Translations under genes and position numbers: made by a program | Source of the DNA: a virus | Virus record (IMG/VR): IMGVR_UViG_3300009182_000172 | Location: 1 to 36,204 of that record | Direction: 5' to 3' (one strand) | Length of the DNA: 36,204 bases | The notes under the pieces: model-generated | Database searches by the model: none | What the model was told of the DNA's origin: nothing | The model's input: only the letters and a program-made list of their open reading frames with translations | Part shown: in pieces, positions 16,036-24,042 of the stretch | Position numbering within the stretch: the stretch's first letter is position 1 | Layout of the letters: every line of letters begins with the position of its first letter

Positions 16036-16170
16036 AAAATCCTTATCTATGGTAAAAATGTCAAACTATCTTAAAATAGTAGATGTATAATGCATCATAC
16101 TTATATGAACACAGTTTCAATCAAAATATATAACTAAGATTTTAACATAAAGATAGGTTTGCATTTCCAG

Positions 16171-16563
16171 TTATCTTGGGTAGCCTTTGAAACTGATAAC
16201 TGGACTAACTTTGTCTACATCAGGCATCTCTTCGCTAGCCATTGAACCAATTTGTACAGCATCGCTGGGCGGCATACCCATAGCTCGCAGCGCATCGTGA
16301 ATATAATCAATCACATGCGGATCGTAGCTTACTACGATTTCATTTTCGCCAAATACAGATTCTTTGCCATCAAATGGTGGCACACCATCCATGGCACGTT
16401 GTTTGGCGCCTTTGGCACCGGCTATGGCCACACCAAATCGATATTGCAAATAAGGATCTTGATTTTTAAGGGCTGGAATTTTAAATGCGCCAGGTAGAGA
16501 TCTACCTACATCTTGTGTTATTGATCCAGTACGGCCTTCTCGAACGAATTCTTTTGCTCTCAT
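16171..16563 (-). CDS. Small FKGYPR protein with a capsid-targeting-like N-terminus (A)
   Basis: A 130-residue protein of unknown function. The N-terminus MRAKEFVRE resembles the T4 internal-protein leader MKTYQEFIAE, which targets proteins to the prohead and is cut after (I/L)xE. The C-terminus SPVISFKGYPR is nearly the same as that of its upstream neighbour. It starts inside the stop codon of that neighbour (ATGA), so translation is coupled. I infer a paralogous pair of internal head proteins. Confidence 0.6.
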   Translation of the reverse strand: MRAKEFVREGRTGSITQDVGRSLPGAFKIPALKNQDPYLQYRFGVAIAGAKGAKQRAMDGVPPFDGKESVFGENEIVVSYDPHVIDYIHDALRAMGMPPSDAVQIGSMASEEMPDVDKVSPVISFKGYPR

Positions 16564-16931
16564 CTAGGGTAGCCTTTGAAACCAGTTACTGGACTTATGC
16601 GATGTGTCTCTGCCGGTTCGCGTGAATGATGATCACTGAATGCGCTGACATGATCGGTTTTTATCGTAGCCATGGCCTGCTTGACCATGTTGTGCTCTTC
16701 TTCGGTGTAGGGATGAACGGTATTGTATTTTTCGGTCCAGCTAGAATCATCCATGTCAATTGGCTTGTGGCTCTTGCCATCTGCTTTAGCCATAGCCATC
16801 ATAAATCGATTCATGTGGTATATGCGATCAATGTTTTCACCGTCGCGTACCAACTCTGCTCCCTTCATAGGACGACTTTGATGCGCAGTCATCTTTCCAG
16901 CTTCTTCAGTTATAAACTCATGCGCTCGCAT
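16560..16931 (-). CDS. Small FKGYPR protein with a capsid-targeting-like N-terminus (B)
   Basis: A 123-residue protein, paralogue of the next gene only at both ends: MRAHEFITEEAG at the start, SPVTGFKGYPR at the end. ITE fits the prohead protease rule (I/L)xE. The middle is charged and His-rich. It begins 3 bases after the 162-residue gene. Unknown function, probably packaged in the head. Confidence 0.6.
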   Translation of the reverse strand: MRAHEFITEEAGKMTAHQSRPMKGAELVRDGENIDRIYHMNRFMMAMAKADGKSHKPIDMDDSSWTEKYNTVHPYTEEEHNMVKQAMATIKTDHVSAFSDHHSREPAETHRISPVTGFKGYPR

Positions 16932-16933
16932 AA

Positions 16934-17422
16934 TTATGCTTGTCCAAATACGCTGTGCTGCGCAGAACTAGCAGTGCCAAGTTCTCTAGCAGTCCAATTA
17001 CTTCCTGTTATTGTTAGATAATTTCCAGCGCCCACAAAAATCTGTTGACGACTATTAGCTGCGATTTGAACTGCGTTAGAGTAGATATTGCCAGGATTGA
17101 CTACAGTTACAGTAAACATGCCAGAAGTATTACCAGTGGCAGTGGCACTTAATATTAAATTAGCACTGGCAGAAAACCCAGTTACCGTTGTACTGGCAGG
17201 AATATTAGCACCTGTTACTGTGGCATTGGCCATACTGGCTCTTGCTGCCGTTGTAACTAGTACGTTACTAGCGTTGGTAGTTGAACCACTAATCGTAATA
17301 GGTTGTGTGGTAGATAAGGCATATACGTTATACGTAACAGGGGTACTGCCTGTTACAACTTCTGCTTTATCAGTGTACCATACGATATTACCTGCGCTTG
17401 TGACAACATTAGCCTGACTCAT
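16934..17422 (-). CDS. Beta-rich virion structural protein
   Basis: A 162-residue protein dominated by Ala, Thr, Val, Ser, with the repeating pattern ATVTGANIPASTTVTGF followed by LSATATGNTSGMFTV. This is common in beta-sandwich decoration and fibre proteins of phages. There is no signal peptide or membrane segment. It lies between two head-type genes. A head decoration role is plausible; I do not recognise a T4 counterpart. Confidence 0.5.
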   Translation of the reverse strand: MSQANVVTSAGNIVWYTDKAEVVTGSTPVTYNVYALSTTQPITISGSTTNASNVLVTTAARASMANATVTGANIPASTTVTGFSASANLILSATATGNTSGMFTVTVVNPGNIYSNAVQIAANSRQQIFVGAGNYLTITGSNWTARELGTASSAQHSVFGQA

Positions 17423-17433
17423 AATTTATTCCT

Positions 17434-20133
17434 TTAGGTTCTTTCTGCTATAGCTTTATATAAATCAAACATACTGCGCTCTTCTGACATTTGTCTTGTA
17501 TCTTGGGATGATATTACAGGTACCGTTGTCTGCCCGGTCGATTTGCGACCGTTTAATCCACCGCTGTATTGTAACGCGTCATCGGAAAATTCATTGTTAG
17601 TTGGGTAATCAGGATTATTTTCACTAACATCAACATCAGCTTCGTCTAATTCTAATTCAAAAGTACCTTCCTCATCTTGGTAATCTTGTGCCATATCACG
17701 TTGATCGGAATGTACATCAATACCAGCATTTTTTAGCAGATCTTTAAGCATGTCAGCTTCTGCCCCATTAGCACTAATCTTAATGGTACTAGTTTCTTCG
17801 CCCTCGTCGCTAAAATTCTTACTCATATCAACATCGATTGATTCGCTGATCATAGATTCAACTTGGCGATTGATGCTATCGTAAATGCCTTTGCCAACAG
17901 TGGGAGAGCCTTTCGTAGACTTAGCAGCAGCAGGTGCTACTGAACCTGCGGTGGTAGTTTCTTTTACTTTTTTAGTTTTTTTCTTGTCATCGTACTCGAT
18001 ATCTTTGGCTACACGCTTACCAGCATGTTCGGCTTTGTCGTCTTCACTATCACGCTTTTTGCCATGTATACGATCTTTAACTTTTTCATCGTACTCGATA
18101 TCTTTGGCCACACGCTTACCAGCACGTTCGGCTTTGTCGTCTTTTTTAGCATCTTCATTCTTAGATTTCTCTGGATGCATGCCATAGAAGGCACCTAATG
18201 CTTGCTTTTTACGTTCTGCTTTGCTTTTTCCGGCAAACTTAGGGTTCTTACTTTTTTCAAAATCACTGATGATTTCGCCAGCTGAAGTTTTTTTAGTAAT
18301 CTTTTCATCTAGCGTAGAAGTAACGCCTTCTCGTCCTGTGGCGCGCTCAACACTACGTTCCATGGCGCTTTCAAGATAATCGCGCACAGTTTTCAAATAA
18401 TCATTGGCAATAGTGATCTTGCTCTTTACCCATTCTGGTACTTCTTCGTCGGCACGAACAATACTTTCTAATGCGCGAGCAGCACGGCGAATTGTATGAA
18501 TTTGATTTTTGGTCATGTCATCGTCATCGTGCTCAGATAGTTTAGATTTATCTGTTTTGCGTATATAAGCAGAGCTACGTTTCGATTCATACATGATGCC
18601 ACATTCTTCAACACTGTTTACCATAGCACGTTCAGCTTCGGCATAAAACTTATAAATGTAAGAAGATAACTGTCTACGTTCTTCGCTGCTGACCGGAAGA
18701 TCATGTACTAGCTTATCAAGTTTGTCTAACAAATGGTCAATCGCTTCTAATGGGTCACTAAGCATCATACTTTCGTCAACTTCTTTACCTTGACGGCGTT
18801 CAGCGCGTTTCTGAGCATCTATTAACCACTGCGGCTTACCATGAGGACCATCTTCTTCAAATTCAATACCGGCATGAGCAGGGCTCATGTCATTGACCGC
18901 CACCATATGGGCATTTTCACGTTGGGCTTTGCGCCTTAGATATTCCATCATATGCTGATCTTCGTCCATTGTGTCACTGTCCATCACTCCGACAGTGTTG
19001 TGATAAAATTCTTTGACCCATGCTTCATCGCCGTATTTTTCACAAAACTGTTGTAGGCTCATGTGCTCAGCATCTGCCATCATCTGATTTTTCATGGAAC
19101 CTTCTAATGTCATCGGAATCGCTTCATCTAGATCATCTAAATCAGTATCGGGGCGGTTGAAAGTTACGCTTCTCACTGTCTTAGCAGAGTGTCGTGGCTC
19201 GTTGCCAAAGTCAAAATCATCAAAGCCTCGTTCAGCTTCTTTCTCAGCTCGACGATCTAACATAGCTTGATATGCGCTAGGATTGGTTTTAGCCTTGCCT
19301 AATTTTGTTGGCAATTCAAAATCATCTTCGTCTTCCATCGCTTCGTTTACAGCTTCTTTAGAAACTAACATGCTGATATGACGTCTCTTTAATTCAGTGG
19401 TTAATACGTTTAGTCCACGTTGTTGGATAAAAGTAGGATTTTTGTTTGCGGAAGTTTGCATGCCAGCTCTTATGTCGGCTATCCTTTGCTTTATTTCATC
19501 GTCAGTCATAGCTGCTGCCTTTTTCCATAAAGCATCCATCATGTCGCGTTCGCCTTCTTCATGGGCATACGCCCCGTCACTGCCGTCATTTGATCCACGA
19601 AAAGGATTTGTGCTATGTATATGCCACATTTGACGTAATAACTGATCAAATGAAAGTTTTCCTATGGCAGTCTTACGCCGTGCTGGATCTTTTATTCCGC
19701 GCAGCATAAGAGCGAATGCGCTAGGATCGTCTTCCATCGCTTCGTTTACGCCTTTCTTCCAGCCACTTTTAGCACGAATAGCAAAATTTAACTCTTGCTG
19801 TTTAGTATACTCTGGGGTACCTTTTTTATGTGGTCCAGTTTTGTGTAAAGCAGCTAATTGTTTTTCTAAATCAGCTTTAGTTTTACCTTTGAACATACCT
19901 TTTTTCTCAGGATTAAGTGTAGCACCTCCGGCCCATTTTTCCTCAAGACTACCCGATCCACTGAAATTTGCGCCGCCTGTGCCATCTTCCCATAATTTTT
20001 TAAGATCTTGCTCAAGTGTAGTTTCTAACACCTGACGTACTGGGCTCGAAGCTGGCTTTTTGCTTTCAGTCAACTGCGTTGATTCAGTACCAATACTGTT
20101 TAATTTTTGATTTAATTCATAAAAAAATGTCAT
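17434..20133 (-). CDS. Large charged, probably head-internal protein (899 aa)
   Basis: A very hydrophilic protein rich in Lys, Glu and Asp. An LTE-S site lies at about residues 21-24, similar to the processed leaders of T4 head proteins. VNEAMED occurs twice with related surroundings (around residues 130 and 265). A 33-residue tandem repeat (DDKAE-AGKRVAKDIEYD) lies near residues 695-750, followed by a TTAGSVAPAAAKS linker. The function is unknown. Position between the other leader-bearing proteins suggests a scaffold/core or internal protein. An alternative is a host-takeover protein injected with the DNA. Confidence 0.6.
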   Translation of the reverse strand: MTFFYELNQKLNSIGTESTQLTESKKPASSPVRQVLETTLEQDLKKLWEDGTGGANFSGSGSLEEKWAGGATLNPEKKGMFKGKTKADLEKQLAALHKTGPHKKGTPEYTKQQELNFAIRAKSGWKKGVNEAMEDDPSAFALMLRGIKDPARRKTAIGKLSFDQLLRQMWHIHSTNPFRGSNDGSDGAYAHEEGERDMMDALWKKAAAMTDDEIKQRIADIRAGMQTSANKNPTFIQQRGLNVLTTELKRRHISMLVSKEAVNEAMEDEDDFELPTKLGKAKTNPSAYQAMLDRRAEKEAERGFDDFDFGNEPRHSAKTVRSVTFNRPDTDLDDLDEAIPMTLEGSMKNQMMADAEHMSLQQFCEKYGDEAWVKEFYHNTVGVMDSDTMDEDQHMMEYLRRKAQRENAHMVAVNDMSPAHAGIEFEEDGPHGKPQWLIDAQKRAERRQGKEVDESMMLSDPLEAIDHLLDKLDKLVHDLPVSSEERRQLSSYIYKFYAEAERAMVNSVEECGIMYESKRSSAYIRKTDKSKLSEHDDDDMTKNQIHTIRRAARALESIVRADEEVPEWVKSKITIANDYLKTVRDYLESAMERSVERATGREGVTSTLDEKITKKTSAGEIISDFEKSKNPKFAGKSKAERKKQALGAFYGMHPEKSKNEDAKKDDKAERAGKRVAKDIEYDEKVKDRIHGKKRDSEDDKAEHAGKRVAKDIEYDDKKKTKKVKETTTAGSVAPAAAKSTKGSPTVGKGIYDSINRQVESMISESIDVDMSKNFSDEGEETSTIKISANGAEADMLKDLLKNAGIDVHSDQRDMAQDYQDEEGTFELELDEADVDVSENNPDYPTNNEFSDDALQYSGGLNGRKSTGQTTVPVISSQDTRQMSEERSMFDLYKAIAERT
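17987..18044. repeat. Direct repeat in the 899-aa gene, copy 1
   Basis: 58 bases repeated at 18086-18143 with 2 mismatches. The period is 99 bases (33 codons), so the reading frame is kept. Confidence 0.85.
18086..18143. repeat. Direct repeat in the 899-aa gene, copy 2
   Basis: Second copy of the 58-base unit at 17987-18044. It encodes the KAERAGKRVAKDIEYDE block. Confidence 0.85.
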
Positions 20134-20138
20134 TTCTA

Positions 20139-20750
20139 TTATCCTCTGGGCTGGGCGCCGGTGGCAGGGCGTTTGGGTCTTTTTTCTGCGTGTGTCATGG
20201 GGCTATCGGTACCCATAGGTAGTTCGTTTGTAGTTTTGGCTTTGGGCGGGCTACCACCAGCTATTTTAAAATTACTGCGATATGAATTTTTTAATACTTC
20301 ATGGTCATATGGATCAGCCGAATAATCTTGACTTAATTCCTGCTGACGTTTATCAGGCTCAGGATAGTCAGTGTCAGATAATAAATCTTTATTTTCTGTT
20401 TCAACTTTTGCTTTTTCGATATCTGCCACGTCATCATAGTAAGTATTCTGCATGATGATCTTGTTTGGGTTAAGCCCCATTAGTTGTGCGATCTGTTTGA
20501 TCTGCGGCTCAATAGCAGGATAACGCAATTTGACATCAAAGTGATTGACTTTTTCATTTTCAAATGCTGGGAAATCAGCTGGCTTAACCTGAATGGGAGT
20601 TGATTTAACAGCCGCGATTGACACGGGATCAAATTGCTCAAGTTTTTCTTTGAGTCGATCATAAAACCCAGCTGGCATGTCACCTACAATTTTGATGCGA
20701 TAGTTGTAGGTTCTTTCACTTTCTGCTAGATAGTCTCTGAAGTTCTTCAT
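20139..20750 (-). CDS. Head-associated protein with capsid-targeting-like N-terminus
   Basis: A 203-residue protein. MKNFRDYLAES matches the T4-type prohead leader with an LAE-S cleavage site. A ~110-residue folded domain (alpha/beta pattern, VNHFDVKLRYPAIEPQIKQI) follows, then a long polar tail with Pro, Lys and Gly. Function unknown. It has its own late-type promoter and AGGA ribosome-binding site, and stands at the head of the run of leader-bearing genes going left. Confidence 0.65.
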   Translation of the reverse strand: MKNFRDYLAESERTYNYRIKIVGDMPAGFYDRLKEKLEQFDPVSIAAVKSTPIQVKPADFPAFENEKVNHFDVKLRYPAIEPQIKQIAQLMGLNPNKIIMQNTYYDDVADIEKAKVETENKDLLSDTDYPEPDKRQQELSQDYSADPYDHEVLKNSYRSNFKIAGGSPPKAKTTNELPMGTDSPMTHAEKRPKRPATGAQPRG

Positions 20751-20767
20751 ATGTTTTTCCTATATTA

Positions 20768-20774
20768 TATTTAT
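20768..20774 (-). promoter_or_regulatory. Late-type promoter motif ATAAATA
   Basis: ATAAATA 17 bases before the ATG at 20750, with AGGAAAAACAT between. Good match to the T4 late consensus TATAAATA. Confidence 0.6.
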
Positions 20775-20775
20775 G

Positions 20776-21276
20776 CTAATTGTCTTTTTGCTGTCTGGCG
20801 CTGAGTATACGCTCTAATAAATCGTTACGTGACAGTATTTGTCCCTCAGCAGTCTGCATGTTAGCATTGACATCTTCCCCACGATTTTTAGCAGCATCTT
20901 GATCTAATTTTAATTTTTTAAGTTGAAGATCAATCACTTTTAATTTTTTGTTTAACTTGGTAGTTTTTGCTGTTAGCGCATGTCCTAACATAGTGCTGGC
21001 AACGGCAAATAGCTCACCAGAAAATCTACTGTCCACGTTAAAACCAAGATCTGTTAAGTCTTGAAAACTTTGTTTAGCTAGATTTGCTATCTCGTCAAGT
21101 TCTTGATCACTAGTATCTAAATCCCGTACACCAGGTAGTGCTTCGTCAATTTTATCTATCGTAGCATCAATAGAAATTATAGCAGACTGTGTTTCTGCAG
21201 ATGATAAGTTAGCTTGTTCTTGTGGGGTTTCTTCTAATTTATCAAACCCAAAAATTTGTTCTAATTTTGATGTCAT
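20776..21276 (-). CDS. 16: Probable small terminase subunit (gp16-like)
   Basis: A 166-residue helical protein. The central ELFAVASTMLGHALTAKTTK, followed by a Lys/Leu-rich coiled coil, resembles the matching segment of T4 gp16 (164 residues), which recognises DNA and stimulates TerL. Length and the position next to the gp4-like gene support this. Similarity is weak and judged by eye, so it is a probable call. A GTAAATA box ends 5 bases before the ATG. Confidence 0.6.
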   Translation of the reverse strand: MTSKLEQIFGFDKLEETPQEQANLSSAETQSAIISIDATIDKIDEALPGVRDLDTSDQELDEIANLAKQSFQDLTDLGFNVDSRFSGELFAVASTMLGHALTAKTTKLNKKLKVIDLQLKKLKLDQDAAKNRGEDVNANMQTAEGQILSRNDLLERILSARQQKDN

Positions 21277-21281
21277 ACGGG

Positions 21282-21288
21282 TATTTAC
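21282..21288 (-). promoter_or_regulatory. Late-type promoter motif GTAAATA, 5 nt before an ATG
   Basis: GTAAATA, CCCGT, ATG (21276). It sits inside a small inverted repeat (TACGG/CCGTA). Confidence 0.35.
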
Positions 21289-21304
21289 CGTATTTTTATA
21301 ACGA

Positions 21305-21742
21305 CTACTTCTTTCTTCCGCCCTGATGGAAAATTTGATCTTCAGTCAATACTCTAAAAAATAATCCATTTTGTTTAGCCCACTTAGTGGCTTGATCCCA
21401 TTTAGCGTAATTTACTGCCACAGTAGCGCGTTGATTGGCATTCATTTTACTTTCAACTACACTTTGATTTTTAGGTTTGATTTCTATTAATTCAGCACGG
21501 GTGGTGTTGTTTGGTCCACGATAAGTTACAATAAAATCAGGAACATACACGGTCATTTTTCCCGTTAGTGGGTGGCGATAAGGTATCTTAACTGGCTCAC
21601 TAGCCCACTGTAGTATGTTGTCATTGTTATCGCAGAACAACATAAATGACATTTCCCATGAACTGCGGAATATTGGTTTATTAGAGCCCGCATACTTGTG
21701 AGTATTTTTTATTTGATATTCACCGCGATGGAATTTATTCAT
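21305..21742 (-). CDS. 4: Head completion protein (gp4-like)
   Basis: A 145-residue protein that matches T4 gp4 in pattern: basic N-terminus, FRSSWEMSFMLFCDNNDNIL (compare the RSLWE...CD.N..VLQW block of gp4), PYRHPLTGKMTVYVPDF and a later EIKPK. The PDF and ExK residues resemble a TnsA/restriction-type nuclease fold. In T4, gp4 is one of the last proteins to join the filled head before the tail binds. Confidence 0.8.
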   Translation of the reverse strand: MNKFHRGEYQIKNTHKYAGSNKPIFRSSWEMSFMLFCDNNDNILQWASEPVKIPYRHPLTGKMTVYVPDFIVTYRGPNNTTRAELIEIKPKNQSVVESKMNANQRATVAVNYAKWDQATKWAKQNGLFFRVLTEDQIFHQGGRKK

Positions 21743-21744
21743 GA

Positions 21745-22116
21745 TTACTGTTTTACATTTCTAGCCGCATAATAATTAGGCGTGATTGGCGTTTGAATAC
21801 CCAACATAGTACTTGGACTTTGTATTGTATTCAAATAATAAGCAAAATTTAATGTGATTTGTGGGGCGGTAAGACCCTTCATTGACTGCAGTAAAGTCAT
21901 TGCTGGTATATTAGACAAGCTGGCTATACGAAATAAAGTTACAGTAAAGTTGCCAGCTTGAGCAGCAGTGGCAAATACTGATCGGAAATAACTGTACACT
22001 ACATCATATTCCGTGGCACTGACCCCTTGTTGATAGCTGTAAAATCTATCAAATATTTGAACCGTAGTATCTATCGAAGGATTAGTTGCGTTAACTGTAT
22101 TCATAGCTGATGCCAT
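21745..22116 (-). CDS. Small conserved virion protein
   Basis: A 123-residue protein with YDVVYSYFRSVFATA and, near the C-terminus, TPNYYAARNVK. I recall similar small proteins in aquatic T4-like phages without a known role. It sits 2 bases from its neighbours on both sides and lacks a Shine-Dalgarno, so it is probably translated by coupling with the tail-tube-fold gene upstream. Likely a minor structural or assembly protein. Confidence 0.6.
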   Translation of the reverse strand: MASAMNTVNATNPSIDTTVQIFDRFYSYQQGVSATEYDVVYSYFRSVFATAAQAGNFTVTLFRIASLSNIPAMTLLQSMKGLTAPQITLNFAYYLNTIQSPSTMLGIQTPITPNYYAARNVKQ

Positions 22117-22118
22117 CG

Positions 22119-23291
22119 TTAAGTGTCATAGCCATTGGCTGGCGATTGTATTGGCGCAGTAGGGAAAAACATACCATTTTTAGAATTAGCAGTGGCGTTC
22201 AATGCCGCCGGTAGTATACCCAGTGCTACTCGTGCTAAATTATTTTGTACATTAGGACCAAATACTTGACTAGCACTAGTATGATTGGAAGTATTATAAA
22301 CTGTGCCGGGACGTCGTACACCACCGATCACCTGTGCTAAACTGCCTAATCCAGATACTAGAGCTTGTAGATCTTGTGTTGATCCATTTACAGCATTGAC
22401 CATACCACCTTGCCCAAACGCAGTTGCTCTACCCGAAGGTGTAGTAATAGGCGAATGCGCCATGTCGTAGTGGGGAGGATTAGCAAATCCGGCGACACTG
22501 GCCGATGGCTGCTCTGCTCCGACTACTCCCGAATAATACTTTACGGTTTCATATTCTATCGCTACTTCATTCTGCAGTGTCTGTCCACCTTCGCTGTAAT
22601 CATAGCTATCGCTGCTCCAAGAAGATATCATAGGATTAATCAACGTCCATGCCGCATATTTCTTTTGACTCATTCCATATATGGTAATGTCGCGGAAGAA
22701 AGCTGGTTTGCCTGTGGAGTTAGTTGAAGTGGCAGTTCCATCAGCAGGGCTTTCACCTACATAACCCCAATCAGCAGTTTGTAAAACTGAACTATAAATG
22801 TCACTGGTATTATAACTAAATCCGTTACTGAGAGTGGCGATCTGTCCTATACTACCCGATGTCGAAGATACATTATTATATGGCTGGCTGGGATCTTTGT
22901 AGTAGTAACTAAAATAATTATACCATAACTGACGAATCAAATCACTTTGATCGTCATGGAATGTTATTCGACTTGGTTCGTAATGTATTTTCGTTTGTGT
23001 TACACGTTTGCGATTATATTGATTTAAGACTGCTGTGTCAATCTTAAATTTAGGTAACTCAATATTTTTTACCATTAACCCAATACTGGCTCCGGAGCCG
23101 GCTCCATACGCTGCTTGAAGCTGAGGAATCTGTGTGGTATTTAGATTAAAATAAACATGAAATAAGAACTTAAGGCGCGGGGTAAGTTGGTACCCGTTGG
23201 TTAAAAAAGTTCTGCTGGCATGGGCATAATCCTTCAAGTCAACTTGCGTGGATACTTGAAGAGATTGATTGCCCTGCCCAAAAAAGGCCAT
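22119..23291 (-). CDS. Tail-tube-fold baseplate protein (gp48/gp54-like)
   Basis: A 390-residue protein. Residues ~75-130 hold IELPKFKIDTAVLNQYNRKR, VTQTKIHYEPSRITFHDDQS and LWYNYFSYYYKD, the signature of T4-type tube-fold proteins that cap or start the tail tube at the baseplate. The rest is Gly/Ser/Ala rich. It is adjacent to gp19, which has the same fold. Which of gp48 or gp54 it corresponds to cannot be decided by eye. Confidence 0.6.
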   Translation of the reverse strand: MAFFGQGNQSLQVSTQVDLKDYAHASRTFLTNGYQLTPRLKFLFHVYFNLNTTQIPQLQAAYGAGSGASIGLMVKNIELPKFKIDTAVLNQYNRKRVTQTKIHYEPSRITFHDDQSDLIRQLWYNYFSYYYKDPSQPYNNVSSTSGSIGQIATLSNGFSYNTSDIYSSVLQTADWGYVGESPADGTATSTNSTGKPAFFRDITIYGMSQKKYAAWTLINPMISSWSSDSYDYSEGGQTLQNEVAIEYETVKYYSGVVGAEQPSASVAGFANPPHYDMAHSPITTPSGRATAFGQGGMVNAVNGSTQDLQALVSGLGSLAQVIGGVRRPGTVYNTSNHTSASQVFGPNVQNNLARVALGILPAALNATANSKNGMFFPTAPIQSPANGYDT

Positions 23292-23296
23292 TTAGT

Positions 23297-23968
23297 TTAG
23301 CCTAGTGTAATTGTAATGCCACCAGGATTAAAAGCTCCGGTACCAGTTGCTACACTATTGGTAGTGCGACGAATAGCTTCGCCGACACCAATCGGAGTTC
23401 CTGCTGTGTTAACTTGAATAGCATTATCAAAGGTTATAGTCATAGAAATCTTAACAGCTTCACTTGTGCCATAGTCCATTGAATTATAGTTTACATCTTT
23501 TAAGTAGCATCCAAGTATATTCCACTCTTCAAGTACTAGCGGTTGATTGGCACCGTTGCCGCCATCTAGCACTTGGAATACTGTGGTAAACTTATAGTCG
23601 ATACCTGAGCTAGCTGAACTTTGCTCCATAAAGTCTAATTGTTTCTGTAGTTGCTCGCCCACTAGCTGGCTTACATTGCCCTGCGCATCATCACGCAAAT
23701 CACATGTAACATCATTCCACGAATGCTTGCCAGTAATTTTAACTGTACTATTATAGATAGGCAATTTAATTTCTTCAAACTGTACATGCGGACGATCAAA
23801 TTTCATTACCTGTTTAGATAATTCAGTAGTTGGTGTGCTAACGCCAAAATTAGTAAAGAATACACGAAAGCGGAACGCCAGCTTGGGCATAAGCAAGCCT
23901 TGTGTACTTGGGCTTTGACCATCAGCACCTAGGGGTACGGTCATGTTAGTTAATGAGGATGTTGCCAT
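23297..23968 (-). CDS. 19: Tail tube protein gp19
   Basis: A 223-residue protein with MPKLAFRFRVFFTNFG, VQFEEIKLPIYNSTVKITGK, LVGEQLQKQLDFMEQSSASS and GIDYKFTTVFQVLDGG, the usual blocks of T4-type tail tube subunits. It stacks in hexameric rings to form the inner tube. A CTAAATA late promoter and GGAG ribosome-binding site precede it. Confidence 0.88.
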   Translation of the reverse strand: MATSSLTNMTVPLGADGQSPSTQGLLMPKLAFRFRVFFTNFGVSTPTTELSKQVMKFDRPHVQFEEIKLPIYNSTVKITGKHSWNDVTCDLRDDAQGNVSQLVGEQLQKQLDFMEQSSASSGIDYKFTTVFQVLDGGNGANQPLVLEEWNILGCYLKDVNYNSMDYGTSEAVKISMTITFDNAIQVNTAGTPIGVGEAIRRTTNSVATGTGAFNPGGITITLG

Positions 23969-23990
23969 GTTTTAATCTCCGATGTACTTT

Positions 23991-23997
23991 TATTTAG
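23991..23997 (-). promoter_or_regulatory. Late-type promoter motif CTAAATA upstream of gp19
   Basis: CTAAATA 22 bases before the ATG at 23968, with CGGAG between. Confidence 0.55.
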
Positions 23998-24004
23998 CTA
24001 AGAA

Positions 24005-24037
24005 ATTTGGGTAAAATATTTGATATCTTACCCAAAT
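24005..24037 (-). terminator. Hairpin between gp18 and gp19
   Basis: A 10-bp perfect stem (ATTTGGGTAA/TTACCCAAAT) with a 13-base loop directly after the gp18 stop. On the minus strand TTTCTT follows. Probably a terminator or partial attenuator that ends the sheath transcript before gp19's own promoter. Confidence 0.6.
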
Positions 24038-24042
24038 ATCGC

